The translations under genes and the position numbers were made by a program. From Candidatus Poribacteria bacterium (GTDB lineage: Bacteria > Poribacteria > WGA-4E > WGA-3G), in the NCBI GenBank assembly GCA_012267415.1, contig JAAXGN010000104.1, positions 59,599 through 123,598 on the forward strand: DNA of 64,000 nucleotides. The letters run 5' to 3'. This document shows positions 1-8,967 of this stretch, piece after piece (position 1 is the first letter of the stretch; every line of letters begins with the position of its first letter). Below the pieces are notes generated by a model. It was given only the letters and a program-made list of their open reading frames with translations, searched no databases and had not been told where the DNA came from.

Positions 1-768
1 TATGCTTTTAATCAAGGTGTTCCAATAGTGCTTCTCACAGATGGTAGAGAATGGCGGTTTTACTATCCACACGGTGAAGGGAACATTAAAGACCGTCTTG
101 TCTACAAAGTAGACCTGTTAGAAACTGGCATTGAGGATTGTACAACCCATCTTAACAGATATCTCCACTACGAGGAAATTAGAAATGGAAACGCTGTTCG
201 TTCAATCAAAGATGACTACACGCATGCACAGATTCAAAAAGCTTGGGACGCTTTACTCGTTGAAGCAGATCCTTCTTGGATAGATGTTATCGCGAGCAAA
301 ACTGAAAACTTATGCAGACATAGACCGACCGCAGAACAGGTACTAACTTTTCTGAAGAAAATAAAGTTTGAAAGTGTATATCCTAGCATTGAGAGAGAAG
401 AATCCACTAGCAATGACTCTGAGAGATGCTTCGTTGTTAAATTCCTTAACGATAACACAACGGTCACAGGAAAGACAATAATAGAATCTTACACGAGAGC
501 AATTGATAAACTCGTAAACGACTGTGGTCTTGAACGAATAATCCAAGCTGATAAGGATTATGTGGACAAAGTGCCCTTTAGGAAACTTAGACATATCTCA
601 ACAAAAAAGGAAGAAGTTGACCATCCACCTACTCACAAAGCTCGAGAATCGGAGGCAGGGAATTACTATATCTCAACACGTTTTCCCGGCCCTCAGAAAA
701 AAGCATATCTTGAGGAACTTGCAAATGATCTACTCGGTATTCAATTGGAGGTTATATATCAAAAGTGA
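1..768 (+). CDS. Partial HsdR N-terminal-domain-like protein (5' end outside window)
   Basis: The frame is open from base 1, so the true start lies to the left; GTG at 28 is only an internal candidate. About 255 residues are visible. The opening segment G-V-P-I-V-L-L-T-D-G-R-E-W-R-F-Y is the strand typical of the HSDR_N domain, the nuclease-fold N-terminus of type I restriction R subunits. No Walker A, DEAD box or other helicase motif appears before the stop at 768, so this is probably a stand-alone HsdR-N protein rather than a complete R subunit. The C-terminal 100 residues are charged and not recognised. A second defence-like gene follows 154 bp downstream. The domain call is fairly secure; a role in DNA restriction is inference. 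Confidence 0.6.
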   Translation, partial: YAFNQGVPIVLLTDGREWRFYYPHGEGNIKDRLVYKVDLLETGIEDCTTHLNRYLHYEEIRNGNAVRSIKDDYTHAQIQKAWDALLVEADPSWIDVIASKTENLCRHRPTAEQVLTFLKKIKFESVYPSIEREESTSNDSERCFVVKFLNDNTTVTGKTIIESYTRAIDKLVNDCGLERIIQADKDYVDKVPFRKLRHISTKKEEVDHPPTHKARESEAGNYYISTRFPGPQKKAYLEELANDLLGIQLEVIYQK

Positions 769-837
769 TTTTCTGTGAAACCCACTTTTCAGTGTTAGTT
801 AAGATTATGCAAATTAGTGGAGGGTCTACTCTTACAT

Positions 838-864
838 TGTAGGTCGGGTAGAGCGAAGCGACAA
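838..864. repeat. Short dispersed-repeat fragment
   Basis: This intergenic stretch opens with TTGTAGGTCGGG and continues through AGAGCGAAGCGAC. It shares the TGTAGG opening with the palindromic repeats at 4781 and 60684, but no second arm is visible, so it looks like half of an element. The assignment is tentative. Confidence 0.3.
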
Positions 865-922
865 AGGTATCTTGACAATACTTATATAAATGGTATAACC
901 ACATTCCTCTCGGAGAATAATT

Positions 923-2134
923 GTGTTTCAACGTCAAACCGAACTCATTGAAAAAATCATTCTTGGTGAAGACGCAACGATTGAATTCAAAAGAGAGATG
1001 CCACACAGAGACAGCATGGCAGACGAGATCACTGCATTTGCGAATGCCCAAGGAGGAACAATACTTATCGGTATTGATGACAACAAAGAAATCGTAGGAC
1101 TAGAACTGCAGGAACTGGATAAGGCAGAAAAAACGGTTGTTGAAATATGTGAAGATAGCATTGAACCCCCCGTTCCGATTTTCACAGAGAAATTACGGAT
1201 TGATGATAAAAACATACTAAAAATAGAGGTGCCAAGGAGCCTCTTTGTTCACAAAACTCCTAACGGTTATTTCGCTCGCCAGGGAAGCAGCAAAAGAGAA
1301 ATGCCAACCGACCAGTTGGCGAGATTGTTACAAAGTCGTTCGCAAGCAAGGATTATCACATTTGATGAACAAGTAATCCCAAATACGCATAAGGAAACAT
1401 TAAGGGAATCATACTTCCGCCGATTCATCACTGAAGATGCCACAGAAGATGTCATAGAGAACTTACTTCTAAAAAGAAGATTACTTGTTAAAGAGAGACA
1501 GGAAATCCGTGCTTCTGTTGCTGGTGTTTTGATGTGTCACGACACACCTGATGATTATCTCTACAACAGTTTTATTCAAGCTGTCTATTATAACGGTAAA
1601 GTAAAAGATGCTAACTATCAGATCGATGCAAAAGACTTTAGAGGAACACTTGATCAACAGATTATAGATGCATACACATTTGTTCATAAACATAACATGG
1701 TATCAGCACGTAAGGAAGTTGGAAGGATAGACCAACCCCAATATAGTATGCGTGCAGTATTTGAGGCAATCGTTAACGCAGTCGTTCATAGGGATTATTC
1801 TAAAGGCGAGTCAAAAATACGCCTATTCATGTTTGCTGACCGACTTGAGTTATATTCCCCAGGGGCATTAGCAAATACGCTAACAGTTGATGACTTACCC
1901 TTTAGGCAAGCCACAAGGAATGAACTCTTAGCCCGTTTACTTTCAGAAATTACTTTAGAGGATGATGTCGGAAAAAAGGTAAAGCGGAGGCACTTTTTAG
2001 AACGCCGCGGTGAAGGTGTCGGCATCATTCTGAACGAAAGCGAAGAATTGAGTGGAAAAACACCTCTCTATGAACTCCATAACGAAGAATTATGCCTTAC
2101 AATCTTCGCCGCAGAATCCCTTCAACAGGTATAA
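923..2134 (+). CDS. AlbA_2 (Schlafen-type) domain / GHKL-like ATP-binding protein
   Basis: This 403-residue protein starts at GTG, with GGAG about 10 bases upstream. Residues 1-115 carry the AlbA_2 (Schlafen AlbA-like) signature: E-D-A-T-I-E-F-K-R, then F-A-N-A-Q-G-G-T-I-L-I-G-I-D-D. Near residue 280, F-E-A-I-V-N-A-V-V-H-R-D-Y, followed by R-L-E-L-Y-S-P-G, is the C-terminal GHKL-like ATP-binding half often annotated as RecG-like or transcriptional regulator. Family members are common in defence islands and are linked to nucleic-acid binding, but most have no defined role. No membrane segment is seen. The preceding HsdR-N-like gene fits a defence context; function remains unknown. Confidence 0.75.
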   Translation: MFQRQTELIEKIILGEDATIEFKREMPHRDSMADEITAFANAQGGTILIGIDDNKEIVGLELQELDKAEKTVVEICEDSIEPPVPIFTEKLRIDDKNILKIEVPRSLFVHKTPNGYFARQGSSKREMPTDQLARLLQSRSQARIITFDEQVIPNTHKETLRESYFRRFITEDATEDVIENLLLKRRLLVKERQEIRASVAGVLMCHDTPDDYLYNSFIQAVYYNGKVKDANYQIDAKDFRGTLDQQIIDAYTFVHKHNMVSARKEVGRIDQPQYSMRAVFEAIVNAVVHRDYSKGESKIRLFMFADRLELYSPGALANTLTVDDLPFRQATRNELLARLLSEITLEDDVGKKVKRRHFLERRGEGVGIILNESEELSGKTPLYELHNEELCLTIFAAESLQQV

Positions 2135-2922
2135 CATCATTGGGACCCGGAACTGCAAATGAAGAGTCATGTCGGGTGTGTAAAGTTTTTGTCACTGGAA
2201 TCCCTCTGGCATGTAGAAGTTTTGTTGTCTTTTGATTGTGCTAAACACCCTTCAACCATCATTACACCTTTCCGTGAGTCAAACATCGTCAGACAGCCGT
2301 AGCACATTCACTTGATTGTGCTTCTTTGGACAACAACCATCGTTCATTACGTCTCTCTTCACAACATGGATAAGACCCAATTCTTAGCAGATACTTTATC
2401 GCGTGAGTTGGCTTGTTTCGTAGCACAATCAAGATGAATGTGCTACGGCTTAATAATACCAAATGCTGAGCAAGATACCTTAAGGTGTATAAAACTCTTG
2501 TCATCTGATGATGCTAAGGTATAAAGTTCTCGTCTATATAGGTGTAAAATTAGCAATCTCCTTATTCTTAACTTACAGAACACCTGATGGTTGTGAAAAT
2601 AGACTAAAATCCCCAAAACCCCTTCCGCGTCTTCCGTGTTCTCCGCGCTTTCCGCGATTCAGACAAAAAAGGTGACAATTACTTTACACACCCTATAGAT
2701 AAATCGCATTGACGCAAATCCTTAAAGGGTGGTAAACTATTGAAAAAGCGTAAATATTCCATGTTAGAAAGTGGAAGAATAAAATAAGAAGAGGACTTAT
2801 GGCGATATTCTACAGAGGGGCAGGCATTGGTACTAAAATGAACAGGAAGCTCCGATGAATACACAAAGCCTTGATACACAAACCGACCTTAGCCGCGTCT
2901 TGAAAAAGAAGGAGTTACATAT
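2135..2922. other. Long non-coding gap with nested inverted repeats
   Basis: There is no credible gene in this 788 bp. It holds a 28/29-bp inverted repeat (2295-2322 and 2422-2450) and an outer exact 13-bp inverted pair (2174-2186 and 2681-2693). A pyrimidine-rich run of CCGCG/TCCGTG units lies at about 2622-2658. Short frames inside have atypical composition and no ribosome-binding sites. It may be the remains of a small decayed mobile element. Confidence 0.5.
2295..2450. repeat. Nested inverted repeat, 28/29-bp arms
   Basis: The arm at 2295-2322 is the reverse complement of 2422-2450 with a single inserted base. The interior is 99 bp with no coding signal. The arms contain the GTAGCACA core that recurs in the palindromic repeats at 14290, 22945 and 59459, so this may be a member or relative of that family. 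Confidence 0.7.
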
Positions 2923-3162
2923 ATGAAAGCACCAGAATTACTGACAAAACTAAAAGCAGGTGAAACTATTCCATGCAACAATTGTGATGGCACAATTCCC
3001 GCTGATGAGATGTTGTCTTTTGCGTTTAAATTAGGAAAACTCGCACCCCGAATGGAGAACGCAAACGTTGGCAGCATCACATGTGTCCAATGTCAAATTG
3101 ACGACCCAGATATCAAGATAACACCACGTGGTCCAGATGTAAAATTTACACGTGGGGATTAG
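2923..3162 (+). CDS. Small zinc-ribbon-like protein, function unknown
   Basis: This 79-residue protein has an excellent ribosome-binding site (AAGGAG, 8 bases before ATG). Two Cys pairs, C18-x2-C21 (C-N-N-C) and C54-x2-C57 (C-V-Q-C), are spaced as in a four-cysteine zinc ribbon, which suggests metal binding and perhaps nucleic-acid contact. No signal peptide or membrane segment is present. It ends 50 bp before the rRNA methyltransferase gene on the same strand and may share its transcript. I do not recognise the family; the zinc role is inferred only from the cysteine spacing. Confidence 0.65.
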   Translation: MKAPELLTKLKAGETIPCNNCDGTIPADEMLSFAFKLGKLAPRMENANVGSITCVQCQIDDPDIKITPRGPDVKFTRGD

Positions 3163-3212
3163 ATCTACCGCAACAATACCCACATGCGTTTAATCATCTG
3201 GAGAGAATCTGT

Positions 3213-3962
3213 ATGTCAGAGAAAATCGTTGGCATAAACCCGGTGATGGAAGCACTCAGCAGTGGTTCACCTCAAATAGAAAAAATCTTGATAGCGCAAG
3301 GTAATGAGAATAGACGTATCCGTGAAATAATTGATGCAGCAACGTGGAAGGGAATCCCATTTCAGCGATCTCCCAGACATCTTTTAGATAGACTCATTGA
3401 CAGACAAGATCCGAACCATCAAGGGGTGATTGCATTCATTCGTGTGTTTCAGTATTCAGACCTGTCAATCATACTGAAAAAAGTCCAGAACAAAAAGGAT
3501 GCCCCTCCCGTCTTGCTCATGTTAGATCAGATACAAGACCCAAGAAATTTAGGTGCGATCATTCGGACTGCTAATGCAGTTGAGGCTGACGGTGTGATTA
3601 TCCCAAAAAATAACGCCGCTGAGATTACTGCTTCTGTTCATAAAGCATCTGCAGGGAGTACAGCATTCACACCGATTTCAAAAGTGACCAATCTTGCACA
3701 GACTATTGAACAACTTCAGTCGGTTGGAATCTGGGTTGTTGGCACTGCTGATGATGCAGAGACGTGTTATACCTCAGCCGACTATACGGTACCGTTATGT
3801 ATCGTCTTAGGAAACGAAGGGAGTGGGATTAGGAGACTTGTTAAGCAGAAATGTGATTATCTTGTTCACCTACCAATGTTAGGTCAGATTAGTTCATTGA
3901 ACGTCTCCGTCACGGCAGGGGTTCTGTTATATGAAGTGCTACGACAACGTGGCACTAAATAA
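3213..3962 (+). CDS. rlmB: 23S rRNA (guanosine-2'-O-)-methyltransferase, RlmB/TrmH family
   Basis: This 249-residue protein is the usual length for the SpoU/TrmH family. The N-terminal ~75 residues are the RNA-substrate-binding domain (opening V-G-I-N-P-V-M-E-A-L). The knotted SPOUT domain follows: motif 1 D-Q-I-Q-D-P-R-N-L-G-A-I-I-R-T-A, motif 2 L-G-N-E-G-S-G-I, motif 3 S-L-N-V-S-V-T-A-G-V-L-L-Y-E. These form the S-adenosylmethionine pocket and catalytic Arg/Asn set. Family members methylate the ribose of G2251 in 23S rRNA. ATG follows GGAGAG by 6 bases. The 3' end overlaps the convergent radC by 8 bp. The family is certain; the exact target nucleotide is inferred. Confidence 0.92.
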   Translation: MSEKIVGINPVMEALSSGSPQIEKILIAQGNENRRIREIIDAATWKGIPFQRSPRHLLDRLIDRQDPNHQGVIAFIRVFQYSDLSIILKKVQNKKDAPPVLLMLDQIQDPRNLGAIIRTANAVEADGVIIPKNNAAEITASVHKASAGSTAFTPISKVTNLAQTIEQLQSVGIWVVGTADDAETCYTSADYTVPLCIVLGNEGSGIRRLVKQKCDYLVHLPMLGQISSLNVSVTAGVLLYEVLRQRGTK

Positions 3963-4707
3963 CCCCCTCCTCTTTCAAACTATAAAATATACCGTCACCG
4001 ATTATGATGTGGTCTAATACCTTGATACCGATATAGTTTCCTGCTTCAATCAATTGTTTGGTGGCGCGGATGTCTTCCTGACTCGGCTGTGGGTCACCGG
4101 ATGGATGGTTATGCGCCAGCACAATGGCGTTTGCTGATTCCTCAATCGCAAAACGAAATATTTCTCTCGGGTGAAAAACACTTGCATTGAGAGTGCCTTC
4201 AAACACTGTATCCTCTGAAACGACGAGGCTCCGACCCCAATCAATCTCGTTGTCTGCATCACCGACAACACCTTGTGTTGTAATACCTCCTTTGGTATCA
4301 AGACACAGTACACAGACGATTTCCTTTTGCAGGTCTCGCATGAGTGGCATCAGCATGTCAGCGACATCACTTGGTGAAGAAATCTTAGTTCGGTCAGCAT
4401 GTGAACGTGCCAATCTACGACCTAATTCAAAAGCAGCAACAAGTTGTGCGGCTTTTGCGGACCCAACACCCTTTACAGATTCAAACTGTTTTGGTCGATT
4501 CGCCGCCATGCGTTTCAAGTCGCTATTAAACGTTTTCAGAATCTGTTCTCCAAGTTGAACAGCAGTTGTCCCTTCGTATCCGCTCTTTAGAATAAGCGCA
4601 ATTAATTCAGAAGTTTTTAACTGTTCAGGTCCGTGTTTATATAGTCTCTCTCTTGGAAGTTCATCTTCTGGTAGTTCTTTTAATGTGGGTTGGTTAACTC
4701 TATCCAT
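3955..4707 (-). CDS. radC: RadC family JAB/MPN-domain protein
   Basis: I place the start at 4707 because AAAGGAGTG sits 3 bases upstream; an in-frame ATG at 4737 would add ten residues but lacks a site. The 250-residue protein has the helix-hairpin-helix N-terminal half of RadC (K-G-V-G-S-A-K-A-A-Q-L) and then the JAMM metal-binding motif H-N-H-P-S-G-D-P-Q-P-S-Q-E-D. The molecular role of RadC is unsettled; the old DNA-repair name persists although the motif suggests a metalloenzyme. It is convergent with rlmB, and the two genes overlap by 8 bp. Confidence 0.92.
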   Translation of the reverse strand: MDRVNQPTLKELPEDELPRERLYKHGPEQLKTSELIALILKSGYEGTTAVQLGEQILKTFNSDLKRMAANRPKQFESVKGVGSAKAAQLVAAFELGRRLARSHADRTKISSPSDVADMLMPLMRDLQKEIVCVLCLDTKGGITTQGVVGDADNEIDWGRSLVVSEDTVFEGTLNASVFHPREIFRFAIEESANAIVLAHNHPSGDPQPSQEDIRATKQLIEAGNYIGIKVLDHIIIGDGIFYSLKEEGVI

Positions 4708-4780
4708 TTCACTCCTTTTCTGTATATACATTCGCAAGATACTCTAATTTATGGTAGAAAATGGAATTAATTTGACATTT

Positions 4781-4856
4781 TCTTCTGTAGGAGGGAACTC
4801 CGATTCCCGACTATCAAAGCATTCAGTCGGGAATCGGAGTTCCCTCCTACAGAAGA
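4781..4856. repeat. Perfect 32-bp inverted repeat (hairpin)
   Basis: Bases 4781-4812 and 4825-4856 are exact reverse complements separated by a 12-base loop. The core TAGGAGGGAACTCCGATTCC reappears as one arm at 60728-60754, so it is a dispersed family. It lies between the divergent radC and STAS genes, upstream of the promoter at 5029. Confidence 0.9.
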
Positions 4857-5028
4857 GGTGTAAACATATTCTTATATTCCACCATAAGTATAGTCACTTT
4901 GGATAAAAATGGCAAGTGAAAATTTTGATGAAATATCCAAATAGCGTAAAGTTTCTTGATAATCCGTAAACAATATATCAACAAAAACGTCAATTGGTTA
5001 TAAATGTCTAATATGTATGGTAAATCGC

Positions 5029-5058
5029 TTGACAAAACATACAAGTTTTCTGTAAAAT
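5029..5058 (+). promoter_or_regulatory. Sigma-70-type promoter for the partner-switching operon
   Basis: TTGACA (5029-5034) and TAAAAT (5053-5058) are separated by 18 bases. They lie about 60 bases before the first STAS gene. It is one of the best promoter matches found in the window and would drive the gene run to 10513, where gaps are short or negative. Confidence 0.65.
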
Positions 5059-5116
5059 AGATATAGAATTAGTGAAAATGCCGCAAAACTATAAAAATGA
5101 TAAAGGGAGACTAAAC

Positions 5117-5464
5117 ATGGCAACCACGGTTCGCTACCGAGATGGTGTTACAATTTTGGAACCATCAGGCAAGATTATGGGTGCTGGGGTAACCGAGTTG
5201 AGAGAGGTAATTACCGCTGAGGTAGATGCCTCTGATACACCGCGAATTCTGATAGATTTTGAAAAAGTCAACATGATGGACAGTTCCGGGCTCGGAACCC
5301 TCATGGGGGCACATGTCACTATTACGCGTCAAGGGGGTCGGGTTGGTGTTCTAAATGTTGGAAAGAACATCAAGAACTTAATTGTACGAAGCCGCCTTGC
5401 GAGTATCTTTGAACATTTCACAACTGAAGATGAAGCTGTCTCAACATTAGGCAGCGACAAGTAA
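5117..5464 (+). CDS. STAS-domain anti-sigma factor antagonist (RsbV/SpoIIAA-like) 1
   Basis: ATG at 5117 follows AGGGAGA and is preferred over an in-frame GTG at 5072. The 115-residue protein is a single STAS domain. The phospho-acceptor loop is D55-S56-S57-G-L-G, the serine that RsbW-type kinases phosphorylate and PP2C phosphatases restore in partner switching. Unphosphorylated antagonists bind the kinase and free its sigma factor. It is the first gene after the 5029 promoter, 38 bp before a second STAS gene, and precedes a kinase, receivers and a PP2C phosphatase. Which kinase it binds is inferred from neighbourhood. Confidence 0.88.
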   Translation: MATTVRYRDGVTILEPSGKIMGAGVTELREVITAEVDASDTPRILIDFEKVNMMDSSGLGTLMGAHVTITRQGGRVGVLNVGKNIKNLIVRSRLASIFEHFTTEDEAVSTLGSDK

Positions 5465-5502
5465 TCCATATTTCATCACGCATCAGACTGGAGACTGCAC
5501 CG

Positions 5503-5868
5503 ATGGCAATCACCCAATTAGAACGTGATGGTGTAATTATATTTAAACTTGATGGTAGAATCATAGCACCTGACGTCCAAGAATTATCAGACACTGTTCA
5601 AAATACGCTGGCGGGGATTGATGATCCTCCCAAACTCGTCTTTGACTTCAAAGATGTTACAGGTATGGATAGTTCTGGACTTGGTGCCTTGATGAGAATA
5701 TATGCTGATATACAACCTCGCGGTGGTTCCATTGCAGTTATAAATGTAAACAAACATGTCAAAAATCTTATTGTTATGGCGAGATTGATTACTGTTTTTC
5801 GCAACTTTGAGAATGAAGACGAGGCTGTATGGGCACTCCTTAATCCTTCCATCGATTCACCGCAATAA
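5503..5868 (+). CDS. STAS-domain anti-sigma factor antagonist 2
   Basis: This 121-residue STAS protein has GGAGACTG before ATG. The acceptor loop is D56-S57-S58-G-L-G. It resembles the gene just upstream (shared D-G-V opening, similar V-K-N-L-I-V near the C-terminus), so the pair looks like a tandem duplication that diverged. Two antagonists in one operon could compete for one anti-sigma kinase or serve two. Seventeen bases separate it from the stress-protein gene, indicating one transcript. Confidence 0.88.
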   Translation: MAITQLERDGVIIFKLDGRIIAPDVQELSDTVQNTLAGIDDPPKLVFDFKDVTGMDSSGLGALMRIYADIQPRGGSIAVINVNKHVKNLIVMARLITVFRNFENEDEAVWALLNPSIDSPQ

Positions 5869-5885
5869 CTCCTATAGGATACGTT

Positions 5886-6647
5886 ATGATTAAGAATATC
5901 CTGGTTTCAATAGGCGATACTGATTATGAGAAAAACGCCTTTGATTACGCAGGACAACTTGCAGTCCTTTTAGGTACACATCTTTCGTGCGTCTTTTTTC
6001 AGGACACATCCCACGGCGGAAGTGCTGACCTCGCGGAAACAGTACTCCGTCGCACAGAAAAGGAATGCTCGCTTTACGATTTTTTGGATTACCATATTGA
6101 TGTCGTAGCAGGAAATCCGAGACAGATGATCTGTCAAGAAGCGCAATCAGCAGATTTAGTCGTCGTCGGTCTACCTGAAGACATTAAAACGCGCGGCTTA
6201 AAACTAATACAGAATCAAATAGATGATATTGTCGCACATATCACAAAACCTATTATTGTCGTACATGAGCAGTGTACGCTATTACGGAAGATATTAGCTG
6301 TTCACCATGGCGATATATACTCCGACCACGTACTTTCACTCGCTGCTGAAATTGGTGAGCTAACGAAAGCAAGTATCTTTGGACTCGCACTTTCAAATAC
6401 TAACCAAGAAGCAGCACAGATTAAGCAGCAGATGGAATCTTATCTACACTATTATGATGTATCTACTGAATTCCATACTGCCCTCGGTTTCACAGTAACG
6501 AACATTTTAGAAAATGCTGAGGAAAATGATTGTGATCTGATCGCTCTTAGTGCAAGTCATCATGGACGATTATATGAAATGGTTTTCCAAAGCACCACGC
6601 AAACTGTAGTAAAACTCGCAAATCGTGCCGTCCTAGTAACCAAATAA
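5886..6647 (+). CDS. Universal stress protein family, tandem Usp domains
   Basis: These 253 residues form two Usp-like domains. Domain 1 opens M-I-K-N-I-L-V-S-I-G-D and includes A-D-L-V-V-V-G-L-P. Domain 2 opens K-I-L-A-V-H-H-G-D and ends with L-S-A-S-H-H-G-R followed by A-N-R-A-V-L-V-T-K. The second-domain C-terminus roughly follows the ATP-binding Usp pattern, but the glycine pattern is incomplete in domain 1, so nucleotide binding there is uncertain. The stop overlaps the next start by one base (TAATG), consistent with coupling to the kinase. A role in stress signalling is inferred from the operon. Confidence 0.8.
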   Translation: MIKNILVSIGDTDYEKNAFDYAGQLAVLLGTHLSCVFFQDTSHGGSADLAETVLRRTEKECSLYDFLDYHIDVVAGNPRQMICQEAQSADLVVVGLPEDIKTRGLKLIQNQIDDIVAHITKPIIVVHEQCTLLRKILAVHHGDIYSDHVLSLAAEIGELTKASIFGLALSNTNQEAAQIKQQMESYLHYYDVSTEFHTALGFTVTNILENAEENDCDLIALSASHHGRLYEMVFQSTTQTVVKLANRAVLVTK

Positions 6648-8941
6648 TGGGGACCCTCATGGCACCTACATCTGAACTGTTTGACTCCTTCCATTTTATT
6701 CAGATGTCCTCAGACATGTTTGGGTATATCAATTTTGACGGTAAAATCCTACCTCTCAATCCAGCTTGGGAAAAAACACTCGGTTTTACCTGTGAGCAAC
6801 TCCAGACACGAAATTGGATGGAACTTATCCATCCCGATGACCGACAATCAACTGAGATAGATTTAGCAAAACTAAAATCAGGAGACACCCTCTCTATTTC
6901 CATTGTGAATCGGGTTCAATGCAGTGATGAAAATTATAGACATCTTTTCTGGACATTGGAGTCTGACGAAGAAAACTCGCGTTATTGTGTCATTGTCAAG
7001 GATGTAACCAGACAAGAAAGAGTTGAGACAAAACTTCGAGAAAGCGAAAAACGTTTTAAGCGATTGGCACAAACACACTCTCAGGAAGTTGATTTTTTCC
7101 ATACACTTATGGATAACAACCCCGACCATGTCTATTTTAAAGATATTGAGAGCAGATTTATCCGCATTAGCCGTTCTCTTGCTAATCATTTCGGATTGAA
7201 AAATCCCGCGGAAGCCGTTGGCAAAAGCGATTTCGATTTTTTTACACGCGAACATGCTCAGCAAGCATATCAAGATGAACGAACAGTCATTGATACGGGA
7301 AAACCGATTGAGGGTAAACAGGAAAAAGAAACTTGGCCCGGTGGACAAGATACATGGGTATCCACCACGAAAGTTCCAATTCGCGATAGAGGCGGTCGTA
7401 TCAAAGGCACATGTGGCATTTCCCGAGACATCACAGAATACAAACTTGCAGACCAAGCACTACGAGACTCAGAAGCAAAATGGAGATCATTGGTCGAAAG
7501 TGCGCCTGATATTATCTCAACGATCGATATAGACTACACATTGCAGTTTGTTAATCGTGTACCACCAGGGCTTGGCATTACGCCAGACGATATCGTTGGA
7601 GACAGTATCTTTGATTTCCTGACAGAGGAACATCATGATGGATTTCGTAAGGCATGTCAGCAAGTAATTGAAACAGGGGAAGTCGCGGGGTATGAAATAC
7701 AAGGTAAATTGAGTGGAAATTGGTACGCCTCATGGGTTGGACCCATCACACGCGATCAGGAAATAGTCGGGTTTGTCGTCAATTCAACAAATATCACCGA
7801 CAGAAAAAATGCTGAAACTGAATTACAGGAAAGCGAGGATAGATTCCGTCGGGCAGTACTCAATGCACCCTTACCGATTATGATCCATGCTGAGAATGGT
7901 GAGGTAATTCTCATCAGCCGTGCATGGACAGAACTCACCGGTTATACGTCTGATGAGATGACAACTGTGTCCGATTGGTTGGGAGAAGCAAACAGTGAAT
8001 TGAGCGAAAAGATCCAAGAATCTCTCCTACATGTCAATCAGGACAAAGGACGTACAGCACCACAACAATACGAGATTATGACAAAAGCAGGGAAAAAACA
8101 GATCTGGGAATTCAGCTCATCTTTACTCTGTATTCAACCAGACGGACAGCGGATCATTATCAGCATGGCATTAGACAATACGGATCGGATTAAAGCGCAA
8201 AGAGCAATGCAAAGTGCTAAAGAAACTGCAGAATACGCAAGTAGAGCAAAAAGCGACTTCCTTGCGAATATGAGCCATGAATTAAGAACACCTTTGAACG
8301 CAATTATAGGATTCGCTGAGATACTTAGAGATGAACTCGTCGGTCCGATTAACAATGATCAACAGGAATGTGTCAACGATATACGCATGAGTGGACAACA
8401 TCTACTTGAAATGATTAACGACATTCTGGATCTCTCAAAAATTGAGGCAGGAAAAATGTCGTTACAACTTGAAAAGTTCGCAATCGTTGATGCCGTTGAG
8501 GAAGTTAACACAATCATCAATGCACTTGCACTTAAAAAGAACATTGAGCTTAACCTAACATTTAACCAAAATAAGACAATTGAAGCTGATCGTGTTAAAG
8601 TAAAGCAAGTCTTCTATAATTTGCTTTCAAATGCTGTCAAATTTACACCAGATGGGGGTAAAGTTACAACTCATCTTCAGGTTACACCTACGGAATTACA
8701 AGTTAAAGTGATAGATACAGGAATAGGTATCGCGGAAGAGGATCAGATGAAACTATTTGCTCCATTTACACAGATAGATACTTCAAAATCAAGACGATAT
8801 GGGGGTACTGGACTCGGTCTTGCCTTGACGCAACGGCTGATTGAGTTGCATGGTGGTGAAATCAGCGTTACCAGCGAAGAAGAAAAAGGGAGTACCTTCT
8901 CTTTCAATATTCCGACTTATCAGACACAGAAAGACATCTAA
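6647..8941 (+). CDS. Cytoplasmic histidine kinase with four PAS domains
   Basis: This is a 764-residue sensor kinase. PAS-like domains lie near residues 10-120, 148-265, 280-395 and 400-515, ending in PAC-type segments such as G-I-S-R-D-I-T-E-Y. The HisKA box is S-H-E-L-R-T-P-L-N-A with the phospho-accepting His at about 544. The ATPase domain has N-L-L-S-N-A-V-K-F, D-T-G-I-G-I and G-G-T-G-L-G-L-A-L. There is no transmembrane segment, so it senses something internal; no Cys/His haem signature is evident. The start overlaps the upstream stop; a second ATG at 6659 has a better site (GGGGA). It likely phosphorylates the two receivers that follow. Confidence 0.9.
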   Translation: MGTLMAPTSELFDSFHFIQMSSDMFGYINFDGKILPLNPAWEKTLGFTCEQLQTRNWMELIHPDDRQSTEIDLAKLKSGDTLSISIVNRVQCSDENYRHLFWTLESDEENSRYCVIVKDVTRQERVETKLRESEKRFKRLAQTHSQEVDFFHTLMDNNPDHVYFKDIESRFIRISRSLANHFGLKNPAEAVGKSDFDFFTREHAQQAYQDERTVIDTGKPIEGKQEKETWPGGQDTWVSTTKVPIRDRGGRIKGTCGISRDITEYKLADQALRDSEAKWRSLVESAPDIISTIDIDYTLQFVNRVPPGLGITPDDIVGDSIFDFLTEEHHDGFRKACQQVIETGEVAGYEIQGKLSGNWYASWVGPITRDQEIVGFVVNSTNITDRKNAETELQESEDRFRRAVLNAPLPIMIHAENGEVILISRAWTELTGYTSDEMTTVSDWLGEANSELSEKIQESLLHVNQDKGRTAPQQYEIMTKAGKKQIWEFSSSLLCIQPDGQRIIISMALDNTDRIKAQRAMQSAKETAEYASRAKSDFLANMSHELRTPLNAIIGFAEILRDELVGPINNDQQECVNDIRMSGQHLLEMINDILDLSKIEAGKMSLQLEKFAIVDAVEEVNTIINALALKKNIELNLTFNQNKTIEADRVKVKQVFYNLLSNAVKFTPDGGKVTTHLQVTPTELQVKVIDTGIGIAEEDQMKLFAPFTQIDTSKSRRYGGTGLGLALTQRLIELHGGEISVTSEEEKGSTFSFNIPTYQTQKDI

Positions 8942-8967
8942 AAACTTGTTGCTATAGAGGTGATGAA

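Noticed and set aside
2289..2504. Minus-strand frame of 71 codons in the left gap
   Set aside because: It lies across an inverted repeat, has no ribosome-binding site and no recognisable protein character.
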